DNA from: Melastoma dodecandrum
Lineage: Eukaryota > Streptophyta > Magnoliopsida > Myrtales > Melastomataceae
Direction: 5' to 3'
Length of the DNA stretch: 64,000 bases
NCBI GenBank assembly: GCA_029817715.1
Contig: JARUPY010000189.1
Span: 2,790,001 to 2,854,000, forward strand
Shown here: positions 34,601-44,663 of the stretch, in pieces
How the letters are laid out: every line of letters begins with the position of its first letter
Position numbering within the stretch: the stretch's first letter is position 1
Made by a program: the position numbers and the translations under genes
The notes under the pieces: generated by a model
Told to the model about the DNA's origin: nothing
Databases searched by the model: none
Seen by the model: the letters and a program-made list of their open reading frames with translations, nothing else

Positions 34601-35326
34601 GTCGTTCATTAAAAAAGAATTCTTCGTCTTCAGAAAAATGAAGTCGCTCACACATCATGGGGTCCCCCTCCCAAAATCCAATAGAAACATCACCAATCCC
34701 AGGAAAATTCCAACGAACTAAATGATGCTTAAAAGGAAAAAAAAACAAACCATCGAAACAGGAAACGACGGCACTGATCAAAGCGGCATCCGAAAGAAGG
34801 GGAGTATAGAAAAAACATTGGGGGAGAGGCGGGATATGGAGAATACAGATTGAGGGAGGTTGGAATTATGGGTTATGGAGAATACAGATGCTCCAATCGG
34901 CCAGACAGAAAACCCTAAAAGATGCGTCACACACACGATCCAACGCAGAAAAAGAGGCGAATCGTCATAGTGGCGTCAAGTGTTGTACCTTGGAAGAAGA
35001 GAGGCCGGATTTCGACTTCACGAGACCGGAGGACGATGGGATCGGGCCGATCGGCGTGCTAGGCGGATGGGGAAAAGAATGCAGGAAAAAGACGGAAAAA
35101 AATATAAGGTAATAGAGTTCGAACCCCTTACCTATTAGTTGGGTAACAAAATTTTAACCATCTAGACTATTAAATATTTTTTGTTCATATAGGCTCCCGA
35201 ATAGTTCTAATAAAAATTTTAAGACTCGAGCTCGAGCTCGTTTATATTCGAGTTGAGCCCGAGCTCGAGCTTTTCTCGAACCGTTTGCGAACCGTTCTCG
35301 AACCGTTCTGATTATTTACACCCCTA
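31611..35326 (-). mobile_element. hAT (Ac-like) DNA transposon, complete ends, broken transposase
   Basis: 3716 bp with imperfect short ends CAGGGGTGTAAAC (left) and TAGGGGTGTAAAT (right, reversed), flanked by a perfect 8-bp duplication TTCATAAA (31603-31610 and 35327-35334). Subterminal regions are packed with GAGCTCGAGCTCG-type palindromes (31670-31790 and 35225-35275), the kind of clustered repeats that bind hAT transposases. It contains one minus-strand transposase gene (32249-34405), now broken. A deletion derivative with the same ends and subterminal words is at 38752-40130. Confidence 0.88.
32249..34405 (-). pseudogene. hAT transposase (BED zinc finger, RICESLEEPER/Ac type)
   Basis: Start ATG at 34403-34405. 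The first block (33575-34405) has a BED zinc finger: CIHCKTHLSYNGSATTHLRR with C...C...H...H, then SLTTDMWKSSHQRIEYMVIT. After a probable intron come DNASKNDVALRTLK and HVRCCAHILNLMVQDGL, an in-frame stop near 33265, then CKTRWNSTYEMLSKAIKF, a middle region to about 32692, and the C-terminal dimerisation motif SVASEATFSVGGRVIDAYRA at 32400-32470. Catalytic region and dimerisation region are recognisable, but two or three stops and frameshifts (near 33265, 32690 and 32480-32600) should prevent a full product. Family is certain; activity is unlikely. Confidence 0.85.
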
Positions 35327-35334
35327 TTCATAAA

Positions 35335-36121
35335 GTTAAGAAAATATTTCGTTGAAAAGAAAACTTTAAAGCAAACAACTCTTAAATTATAAAAACTGTC
35401 TGGTTTACGTATTTTATGTTAAAATGTTCAAAAAAATTGTTCCATCCAAAAATACAAAATAATCGTAATATCCAAAAAATTTATTTCCTGGTACGAAATA
35501 CTTGTACACAATTGACACCCAAAAGTTTGAACAATTAATTTGTACCGACAAGGAAAATATTAGTATTTTATGAAATATTTGTTGAAAGGGAATTTTGAAT
35601 GCGAATATGTTGTCATGAAATAATATAATTGTATACCTTTACGAAAATTGTTTTAGCGGAAAAGATGCATCAAAACTTAGAATACGTAAATTTCGACAAT
35701 TTTTTAGTATTATAAAAAAGAAAAAATAGGATTACAGAATTTTTTCTTTACGTTTGTAACAATTAATTCGTAAAGGCTGGCATAACTTAGTTTTACAAAC
35801 TTTTTTACGATATTTCCAAACTATTATTATGTAAGTACGAAAAATTATAAGGGGACTTTCTGTTTTTTCAAGCAATAATTTTATATTATACTAATTTTTT
35901 GATGAACAGGGAATGCAAAAAAACTTCATACAAAAATTGGGCAACTCTATACGGATTATTTGTTTGTCTTTACGAAAGAATTGTTTGAAGAATTTGGAAT
36001 TTTTTCGAAGTAACAGTTCGTCAATTTTTTCAGATTTTACGAAAATTTTGTCATCTTTTGCGAAATTACTGCCCAACAAAAAAAGTTGAGCTCACGAGCA
36101 TTAAAAGGCTCCCGGCATTGC
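35335..36121. other. AT-rich sequence, no gene seen
   Basis: Very AT-rich with repeated TACGAAAATT- and TTTACGA-like words. It was probably continuous with 31436-31602 before the hAT insertion. No gene or terminal repeat recognised. Confidence 0.5.
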
Positions 36122-37397
36122 TGACATAACTAATTCATAAATAAGGTAAGAAGAAGTCGAATAAAATCATAATTCAATTATTAGAAATAAGCAAATGAAA
36201 TGATAATTCAATTATTAAAAATTCTAGGGCCATCAATTTTTCCTAAACTTCCTTCCATTCCCCTGTTATCAAATTCTTAAGTTACTAAACTAGGATTGAG
36301 TTATTTTCTACACTTCTTCCAAATGTTCTAAGGATGTATTCCTTATATCGAGCTAGTTATCTCTAGGCGGTTAAGTAGTGGTAACTCATCCTAAGGTAAT
36401 GGATATATTTATATCATTTTCACTAATTAGCTCTGTTTTCCAACGTGACTCCAACTTAGATTATTTCAATCAACGGCTTAACTTAAATAACTTTTTCAAG
36501 CCCGATTATATTTTTAAATCAAATTAATTAGTGATCGGGCTATTAAATGACCATGATATGAATAAATAACAAGAATTCAAATGACATGAATGAAAAAAAC
36601 TCGGTCGTTTAAAATAAAAAACTAAGCTTCATTGAAATCCTAGGAAATAATATAATAAAAAGAAGAATCTATTTAAATTTAGGAAAGAAAAAATATACAT
36701 CATAAGAAAGAGAGACTAGAGAAGAGAAATGTGCTCTCAATCTTCCGACGCGGAAGTAGTAGCCTCACCTAGGTTTAGATCTAATATCGAGGAAACTAAA
36801 AGATTACTGTGACGGTCCTGATTGGCTAGGGTTACACTTATAAATATATTATACTTTTAAAAGATTTCCTAATATTCTTCAAATATATGACTCTAAGGCA
36901 TTTCCTAACATTTTCTAAACAAGACTTTAAATTAATAAAATAAAGTAATTTGAAAGGACTAAATCAAGTAACTAATAAATGTTCCTTTTTATCGAAATTT
37001 GGAGAAGATTTAAACTACTTAAACACGATTTTGTAGAGATTGTTGAAGTTCGCGTTCTCCCAACAGAAGGATACATCCTTCTGTCAGCAGATTCTCGAAA
37101 GACACGTCCTTCATATTAGAAAGACGCGTTCTTCTCTCTGCGGCCATTTTGCTCCGTTTTGTCCAAACTTTGTGTTTCTCCTCATCCACTAATATCAAAT
37201 CAAGACAAAACGAAGAAACATCAATAATAATACTTATTCACTCTCGACATTGACTCAAATACAAGAAAATAACAAAAAAATAACTTAGGAATAAACTAAA
37301 TACACGATCACACAAATCGTAGTAAAATATCATCAAAACTCGCATAACTACTGCACCATTTAAAATATGAAATAACTATACCTTCGTATAGTTATCA
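36122..37397 (-). repeat. Probable solo LTR of a Ty3/gypsy element
   Basis: On minus it begins TGATAACTATACGAAGGTA and ends TAGTTATGTCA, about 1.28 kb with TG...CA borders. It has no long ORF, a TATA-like TATAATATATTTATAAG at about 36845 and a following CT-rich leader. This composition resembles Athila-type LTRs. I do not find a convincing 5-bp target duplication, nor internal retrotransposon sequence on either side, so the borders and the solo status are uncertain. Confidence 0.4.
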
Positions 37398-37435
37398 CTT
37401 GTTTGTTTCTAGATCAATAGGAAATATGTTCAGGG

Positions 37436-37690
37436 GCACTATGTGCAGCTGCCTTGGTGCCATGGTCTAAGACATATCGTTGCATTTTGGATTCCAAGTT
37501 ACATAGAATCAAGTTATCCATTTCCTTCCAGCGACTTTCTCTGCAGCTTTCTATTTCAAACGGAGCCACAAAATGTGTTTCCTTGTTGATTTCCTCACAG
37601 AAGTTCCTCCTGTAAAGATTCAGGCGGAATGACAGATGATGCTTGTCTTAAGCCTTCAAACCAGGTCTGCGAATCAAGCCTTTTGGACAA
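37436..37690 (-). other. Unrecognised coding-like minus-strand segment
   Basis: Two adjoining frames give coherent protein-like text: TWFEGLRQASSVIPPESLQ ending at a stop near 37596, and in the next frame EEINKETHFVAPFEIESCRE, RWKEMDNLILCNLESKMQRY and VLDHGTKAAAHSAPEHISY, ending at a TGA/TAG near 37410. Charge pattern and codon use look like real coding DNA, with one frameshift or an intron between. I do not recognise the family. It could be the last exon of a gene whose other exons lie outside, or a captured fragment. Confidence 0.35.
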
Positions 37691-38021
37691 CTTGTATATG
37701 TTTGTGCATACGAGTGTGATGACAGTTAAAATGGGTAGCTGGATGTTTAGGAATGAGATGCATATCTGCTTAACATTAAGGATCAGGTTGCAAAGTAAAA
37801 CTATCAGGACTCTCTGCATACATCATGTGATCCGGCATGAAACCCAGACGAATTGCACGGTATCAATTGGGGAATCTCCGTCAATCCACTCCACCGGACA
37901 GCTTGTCACAACCAAACTGACAGATTCATATTTGAGACATTGATTACATTACCTTACAATGCAAATCCATGCCACTCACTTTTGAGAGACTACCAAAAGT
38001 CCAAAAATCTAGCTACATCAG

Positions 38022-38291
38022 CTATTCATAGAGGTCATTGATGAACTTGTTCTTGATCCACTTGAAGCTGCTGCGCAGTGAAGATTTCAACTTGTCCTCG
38101 ACGGTGTACATGTTATAAAACGCCACCCTCCTCCTCCTCTTCAGCTCTGGGTTCCCCGGAGTATCCTGCCCGCCTTTGTTGCTGGGCCCGTTGAAGCTGT
38201 ACGACTTGGATCTGTCCTCGAACCCAGACCCTGCATCGTAGAGCTCGCGGTAAGCCGCAGAGTACCCGGAGAAGGACTTGCTTTTCTCCAT
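38022..38291 (-). CDS. DUF3511 domain protein, single exon
   Basis: 89 codons, ATG at 38289-38291, TGA-type stop at 38022. Short plant-specific proteins of this family have a variable, Ser-rich N-terminus and a conserved basic C-terminal box. Here the N-terminus is MEKSKSFSGYSAAYRELYD and the DUF3511 box is ELKRRRRVAFYNMYTVEDKL followed by KSSLRSSFKWIKNKFINDLY, with the conserved Lys/Arg cluster, the VEDK and the SFKWIK motif. The frame is intact and has no introns, like its relatives. Molecular function is unknown. It sits alone between an LTR remnant and a hAT derivative. Confidence 0.85.
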   Translation of the reverse strand: MEKSKSFSGYSAAYRELYDAGSGFEDRSKSYSFNGPSNKGGQDTPGNPELKRRRRVAFYNMYTVEDKLKSSLRSSFKWIKNKFINDLYE

Positions 38292-38751
38292 TTCCTCAAC
38301 CGAAACCAGTCTCCTCGTGGGGGCTAACTATATAACCGAAAGGTAGCGAGTGGCTGGCAGGCAGGGAGACAGGCAGGGCCAGGCACGGGTGTGTGTGTGG
38401 ATAGGTTAGGTCGGGGTTATGAATGCATTGTCTGGCCTCGTGGCAGCAAAAGAGGATTGATGATGTTGAAAACTTTAGTTGAGGTTTGGAGTCGATTCTA
38501 TGGAGAAGCTGCAGGGCCCGGGGGGGGTGGGCATGTCTTTTAATTGTTAGCGGCTTAGTGCTGAGGTCTCAATCATTCATGGAAGATATGTTTTGAAATG
38601 ATGGTGGTAGTAGGAGGTGGGGGAGCCACCAATTGATGAGCTTCAAAGTGGTGGTGCTGGTGATGATGACATTGTGTTGACGAGGACAGACAACATCGCC
38701 ATTGGGAGGGGGAAATCATGGTGGATCTGAGCCCCTCCTGTCTATATATAT
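38292..38751. promoter_or_regulatory. Upstream region of DUF3511 gene
   Basis: 460 bp without other genes. A minus-strand TATA-like sequence (GGTTATATAGTT, reverse of 38326-38337) lies about 40 bp upstream of the ATG, closer than usual. GT/GGT-rich runs lie at 38600-38680. Confidence 0.3.
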
Positions 38752-39149
38752 ATAAACGAGCTGAGCCGAGTCGTAACAGTAGTGGGCCCGGGCTCGGGTT
38801 CGTCAGGGAGCTTGTAGGCTCGAGCTCGAACTCGATAGAGTAGAAATATTGAAGCTCGAGCTCGTTTTAGGCTAGATATGAATGTCACATTAGGCTCAAT
38901 TAGAGCTCGAGCTTGATTTGAGGATGATTGCACCAAGTGTACCCCATTAGCTGAAAAACGATATAAAAATTAGAAGTGGTGCTAAATATTACATTATTTT
39001 CCAAAGTGAGTATTCGATTCTCACCAATTTATAGGACGAAAATTGCATTTTCCATGATCGATCATGGAATAGGAAGCGTGATTTCTAATTGCTGATTCGT
39101 TTCTTACAAAATTACATAAATAATAACAAAGGTAGATGGTAACATTAAT

Positions 39150-39283
39150 AATAACATAAAACCACCCACAGGCATAGTAATCAAGACAGACATAACAACA
39201 GGCCAGGCACGGAACTCGTGGAATTGCAAAGCCATGATGTAGGACTGATCAGCAGTCTGGAAGAGTGTTACAACTCGGAACTG
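39150..39283 (-). pseudogene. Captured internal exon of an unidentified gene (in hAT derivative)
   Basis: After an acceptor-like TTTCCATCTCAG the minus strand reads FRVVTLFQTADQSYIMALQF and HEFRAWPVVMSVLITMPVGG, which looks like a real protein exon with a hydrophobic segment. It lies 450 bp downstream of the exon-1-like piece in the same orientation, so both may come from one captured gene. Family not recognised. Confidence 0.4.
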
Positions 39284-39743
39284 AGATGGAAAGCATGAAG
39301 GTATGTACAATTATATCACATATTAATGGGGAAACATGCAATAATACCACATCTGCAATGAAGTAACTTTGAGACTGCCTCATTTCCCTATTTTGTGTCT
39401 CTTGTACCAATTTTCTTTTGACTACTAGTCGTGTTTTCATGACACAATCCTTGTTTCCTGGAACAAACACACTCAAGTCGTGTGTATCCCACCGGCGCAC
39501 ACACAAACACTAAATCAACCATCCACATGGCCATGCATGGACGACAGGCTCAAAGTCTAGTGGTTCCATGGAGGAAGATATAGGCTGCAGCCAACAACCC
39601 AAGGAATTCATTCCCGACCACACGATTTCATCGGAAGAAACACAAAAACATGGAGAAACAAAACAAAATTTAAAATAAAATAAAATCGAGTATAAAAATG
39701 GGAACTCCGCAAAGGAGGAGCAGAAAGTGAGGAAGAAAGAGGA

Positions 39744-39839
39744 TGACTCTGACCTGTCGCCGCTGCAGTAGTGGTAGAGCTTCCCGCGGCGGAGAGGAGG
39801 AAAGGAGACGGCCGCTACAGTAGTGGTAGAGCTTCCCAT
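39744..39839 (-). pseudogene. Captured exon 1 of an unidentified gene (in hAT derivative)
   Basis: ATG at 39837-39839 opens MGSSTTTVAAVSFPPLRRGK and LYHYCSGD, followed by a GTCAGA possible donor near 39750. The region is GC-rich compared with the hAT sequence around it and resembles a first exon with a start codon. The word GGGAAGCTCTACCACTACTG occurs twice, as an imperfect internal repeat. I do not recognise the parent gene. Confidence 0.4.
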
Positions 39840-40479
39840 GGCGGAGAGGAGGTACTCGTGAAGCTTGTCAGCCGAAAAGGAGGATGATGGAGACAGCGTC
39901 GCACAGGACGGTTAGCGAAGAACAAAAAGGAAGAAGGGTGATGGACCTCCGGAGTGGGCGATCAAAACAAACAAGCGACGCCTCAAGTAAAAGACATTGA
40001 TTTGAGGAAATGGGTTCGAGCTCTTATCAATTGCACTATTAAACATAACGTGTTCATACAGGCTCACGGTCGATTCTAATAATAATTTTAAGGCTCGGGC
40101 TCGAACTTGCCCAATCAATTCGAATTGCAAAACATCAATAATTTATTTTTTTCGAATAGTATAAACATGTCATTTCGTGTTACCATAAGTAGAAATGTTT
40201 GTGTACAAAGGCTCATAACGATTTCAGCTAAAAAATTTCGGAATAATTAATGCTCTATGCACGTTCCACCACTGCACTTCAATCTTTAGTTGAACCAAAA
40301 AAGGTGAGCAATGACTTGTTAACTTGTCCCAATGATGATCAATGAAGGCCGTGCTATTATTATCCTACCAAGGCATAAAGAATATCCATACCCTGTAAGA
40401 GAGAACTGCAGAACCCGACTTGTTTTATTGAGGCATACGAGATACATGGATCTGGTGGCAGGTGACGAATGAAGCTTCC

Positions 40480-42719
40480 TTACCCTCTGCCAGCAGAAGA
40501 GAAGGCGCTGCAGAGTGATTTGTAAGCATTAACACATAGTTTGAACTTCTCTTCAGCCATCGACTGCAGAAAACAAGAGTGAGTTGTTGGATTAGGCCAG
40601 GATTGCAGAGTTAGTACTACCCAAGCTTACAATGTCCCACCGAGCGGGGTTGGTTGTCTGAATACAGTAAATACGGCAATCAAATTCATACCCTTTGCTT
40701 CTACTGGGCCTTAGTTAAAACAGTTGAGAAAAGAAAATAGGAAAAGAAAAGGAAGGACGGACCTGAGAAGGGCCTTGATGCTTGTCGGGATGCCATCTCA
40801 AGGCCATCAGTCGAAAACTGCCGGGACAATGGATGTTCAGATGCACAGGATTTTTGTAATTTGAATTAAGAAATCCTAACAAGCTACAACTTACGCGATT
40901 TTCACTTCCTCCAGTTTCAGGGCACCAGTTGCAGGTAATCCAAGCATGACCCTATCAGAAGCAGCACCTATACTAGACGGCTCGTTGTCCGACTCCACGT
41001 CGCTCAATCTTTCCCATCTGTTTTTTCTTTGATCTCCCTGGTTTGATTCCTCCCTCCAGTGAAACCCAGAACTCCAATTTCCGAATGCATGCATGTATGA
41101 CGAGTCGAAAGACCAAGAATACCACCTATTCCCAAACCTAGCTTGGAAGACTGTTTCGTCATGGCTATCAAAATCACCACCAAAATTCTCCCTCATCTTT
41201 TCTGAAAAAAGCATCAATATGACGATAATACATAGTTTTCCCAACTCGTACGCAGGGGAGCTCCCATAGTCAAGATAGAAAGGCAAGGAACTCACGCTTC
41301 ATTTTCTTGTTGTATTCCTTTTTAGCTTGCCAAGCAGATTTTGGCCGGCCTTTCTTACCACAACCATTCGACTGATCACCCACTACTGATGCAAACTTTT
41401 TGAATGGGTCATCGTCCTAGTAGAAGCACCGGTAATTTGATCTAAGTATTACAAGGCCAAAAATAATTTCCAGGCTCAAATGGAACACTAACGTAAGGAG
41501 CAGCGCTTTTCAAAATGGACTACCTCAAATGAATGCCTAGATGCTCCGCTGTTGAAGAGAAGATCTTTAAGAGCTTTCTTCCTATCGGCACGCTTTTGAC
41601 GTGTTGTATATTTTATATAGCTCTGAGTAACAACAATTAGGGATGTCAGAAATCCTTATACAAAATCTAACTGACAAGACAGGAGGGTCTCCCTCTATTT
41701 TCTAGGAGATCCAACATGAACAAGAGAATTCATAATTTAGGTGGATTTCCCTTAAGCACATGATCCTAAACATGCCAACTTGATGGAAAAAGCATCCAAG
41801 TCATTTAAATATCCAATGCTATAAGCACAACTCTCAAGAAAATCTCAAAATTGACATCTCGAATGTCTTGGAAACTTCACCCCCAACAATCGCATAAACA
41901 TGCGGTTAAAGTTTCATTTTGAGTTTAGAAAGCAAAGAAGAAATGACAAACCTTAGAAGGCTGCTCACATTTAGATACCTGAAAAGCATACACAAAAAAA
42001 GAAGAGATCAATCCACAAGAGGAGAATAGTACACTGAAAGTGCTCATTCTACACCACATTTCTGGCTTTAGCTTCTTGTAAGAATTCTAGAACCTTAAAC
42101 TAAATCAACGCCTAGCAAACTAAACTAAAAAGGCATACTTCTGATCAGATCACCCAGATCAGTATAAAGCAAATGCGATGGCGAATATGGAAATAAAAAA
42201 GTGGCTTGATGATAACCCTCTAGCCTATCCATTCAGAATATGGCTGCACTACAATCTAACTCTGCACATAAACAAGCATTGGTAACCATTAAGAACCATT
42301 TTACAAAACCAGATCTCACAAGTTCTGCAATGTCAAGACAAAACGAGCAGCACAACGATCACCAGGCTCTAGATTGGCGACATATCTAGCGGACCGATCT
42401 TATCTTCCATAACATACAAAGTTATACATAGTGCTTCAACTTCATATTTAGTCGCCTTCAAATACAAGAGAAATCTCCAGCATTTCAATCCTTTCTCAAT
42501 CGAATCAGAAAGTGGGATGGCATCAGAGCAATTAACTAAACCAACAAAACTCCCCAACCAAAACATGATTCAAACTCAGCAACTTACGTTGCTCCACTTA
42601 TTCTTCCACTTCTCGGACACCGCAGCCGTCGAATGTATGCCAGCGCTCGGAGAAAACGTCGACGGATTCCTCCTCATCATGATCCTCAGGCCTCTCCATC
42701 CGGACATTCCAAATTGCAT
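40480..42719 (-). CDS. J-domain (DnaJ-like) protein, probably organelle-targeted, seven exons
   Basis: Exons: 42588-42719, 41952-41978, 41524-41622, 41296-41416, 40895-41201, 40763-40817, 40480-40563; all borders are GT-AG and sum to 274 codons plus TAA. The N-terminus (MQFGMSGWRGLRIMMRRNPS) is Arg/Ser-rich without acidic residues, like a mitochondrial presequence, followed by HSTAAVSEKWKNKW. A basic stretch RQKRADRKKALKDLLFNSG is conserved in plant relatives. A charged middle contains WYSWSF. The J-domain is at the very C-terminus (about residues 211-270): LGLPATGALKLEEVKIAFRL, HPD at 238-240, and AEEKFKLCVNAYKSL. HPD implies stimulation of an Hsp70 ATPase. Exon 2 is only 27 nt. The short first-exon frame on 42598-42831 is a shadow. 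Confidence 0.88.
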
Positions 42720-43330
42720 GAACCCGCCACCCCAAACAACCAACGCACTCAATTCCTAAAGCCAATCCCACCCCCCGCAAAAAAAAAAAAAAAAAAAAAA
42801 TCAAACGAGAATCAATCCCAAAAGCAAACAACTTCCATCAATTGAACCAACTCTTAAAAGTTTTAATCAATAGGGAGTTGGACCCTCCATTGCACATTGA
42901 TTAGATAGGTTTTGAGCGTGTGTGGTGATGGGTCGGTTCCTTCCATTCCAACCACAGAATTCAGCTAAAAGCGATCAACTGTATCATTACTCCGAATTCC
43001 GTGAATCAAGCTAAACCCACCGAAAACACTCTACCCATCCCATTATTTTGCATCATCGACGGGAATAAGAAAAAGCTGACGATTTTCTCTTTTACATGCA
43101 TACATACATATAATTTCGACCGCAATTGTGCTGGAACCGGGATGCGTCTCAATCAACGGGAAGGAAAGGAAAAAAAAGAGGGATTGGGGAGGGTGAGAAC
43201 TCACACGAAGTTGTCGGTCAACGAGGATTCGGGGCCTTCTTTGATTTTGGTCCGAACGAACACCCCGGCAAAAGACGGAGTGGGATTTTGAGGGCACAAA
43301 CCTACCACCCTCTCTCAAGGGGCAAACTAC
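42720..43330. promoter_or_regulatory. Upstream region of the J-domain gene
   Basis: About 600 bp with an A20 run (42781-42800) close to the start codon and no other gene. No clear TATA box recognised. Confidence 0.3.
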
Positions 43331-44193
43331 GGAAGCGGCTATTCTCTCGTCCACTGGTTGATAAGTTCGTTGGTACAAAATTTTTAAAAAAATTAATCAT
43401 AATGTACAAAAAAATAATTTTAAATTAGTCACAAAATAAATGTCTTCTTGTATTCTTTATATTTTTTTAGTATAATATTGCACAGTAATGTACAAATGTA
43501 ATCACTTTGTAAAGTAAAAAATAGTGAAATTTACTAAACATCTTTTTAGTAATAATTCGATGAACTTAGCATTTTATGAGACAATGAACAATAATGGATT
43601 CAGTACATTTGTATAATACTGTACAATACGATCTAATAAAAATACTAGTAATTAAATGTATGGTACAATAAGATTTATTAAAAGTTTTTAGTAATTTATT
43701 GTACCGATGTACTAAATTTTTTAGTAATTTACTAGAATTTTTTCGTAATTTACTATTTTGTACAATACGATTTACTAAATATTTTAATACATGTGTAATA
43801 CGGTATAATACGATTTACTAAACAGTAAAATGTAATAAAAAGAGAAATGAAATCGTATTGTACAAAATGGTAAATTACTAAAAAATCCTAGTAATTTACT
43901 AAAACTTTTAGTATATTGGTACAATAAATTACAAAAAAATTTAGTAAATCGAATTGTACAGAATTGTACAAATATTCATCATTGTTCATTCATCTCACAA
44001 ATTACTAAGTCTGTTGGGTCGTTACTAACAAATTTTAAGTATATTTTTTTACATACTAAAAATATCGGAAGAGTACAAAAGGCATTTATTTTGTGACTAG
44101 TTTAGGATGATTTTTGTACATTATGACTAATTTTAAATTTTTTGTGTACAAGCTAACTTATCGTCCCGTGCATGGGAGAATAGTTGCTTCCGA
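43331..44193. mobile_element. AT-rich inverted-repeat (MITE-like) element
   Basis: 863 bp with long, imperfect terminal inverted repeats of roughly 150-200 bp: left GGAAGCGGCTATTCTC and GTCACAAAATAAATG; right, reversed, GGAAGCAACTATTCTC and GTCACAAAATAAATG. The same CAAACTAC borders it at 43323-43330 and 44194-44201, fitting an 8- to 9-bp target duplication (hAT or Mutator size). The middle is packed with near-palindromic TTTAGTAATTTACTAAA-like words. No coding frame. Confidence 0.75.
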
Positions 44194-44201
44194 CAAACTA
44201 C

Positions 44202-44406
44202 ACTCAAGTCCCCCCATACACACACAAAACATCTCCTCCTCTCTCGGTCCCATTATATATTTATTTTTGTGGAACAAGTATTGAATTTTATTTTACGAGA
44301 GATCCAGTTCGTTGTCGCCGTACAATAATTAATATAAAAGAAAGAAAAAAGAGACAATTTATATTAAAGAACGGAGCCTTACACTTTGACGAAAATACAA
44401 CAAAGG
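44202..44406. other. Spacer left of copia insertion
   Basis: 205 bp of AT-rich DNA between the MITE-like element and the copia 5' LTR; continuous with 49377 onward before the copia insertion. Confidence 0.5.
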
Positions 44407-44611
44407 TGTCAAAGATAGCCTTCCTAATCTATTTTTGGCATTGTATCTTCTGTATTTGGTGAGTGGGCATGTATAGTAAGGCCCCTAATCACCTTCCTTT
44501 TCTTTGTAATTTTCCCTAGTCATTCACAGCTGGGGTTTATTTAATTGAAAGTTGGCCCGCACACATTGTGCGTGAGCTAAGCCATTCTTCCTCTCGTTCT
44601 CTACGTTTGCA
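44407..44611 (+). repeat. Copia 5' LTR
   Basis: 205 bp starting TGTCAAAGATAGCC and ending CTACGTTTGCA. Short for a plant copia LTR, but well within the known range. Confidence 0.95.
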
Positions 44612-44623
44612 TGGTATCAGAGC
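44612..44623 (+). promoter_or_regulatory. Copia primer binding site (initiator tRNA-Met)
   Basis: TGGTATCAGAGC immediately follows the 5' LTR, the standard plant copia minus-strand primer site. Confidence 0.93.
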
Positions 44624-44663
44624 GGGATTAATCCTGGTATCTTTTTTTCCTTCCGCTGCTTCG

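Larger units (their letters stand above)
38752..40130 (-). mobile_element. hAT deletion derivative carrying gene-like exons
   Basis: Left end TATAAACGAGCTGAGCCGAG and subterminal GGGCTCGGGTTCGTCAGGGA match 31617-31680 of the full hAT element. 38935-39115 matches 32075-32245 (for example GATCATGGAATAGGAAG and ACAAAATTACATAAAT). The right side (40030-40110: GTTCATACAGGCTC, TTTTAAGGCTCG) matches 35185-35240. Between them, the transposase gene is replaced by about 0.9 kb of unrelated sequence with exon-like pieces. Extreme ends are eroded, so no target duplication can be called. Confidence 0.65.

Noticed and set aside
42598..42831. 77-codon minus frame near the J-domain gene start
   Set aside because: Another frame of the same DNA gives the presequence that splices in phase into the J-domain protein; this one contains a poly-Phe run from the T20 tract.
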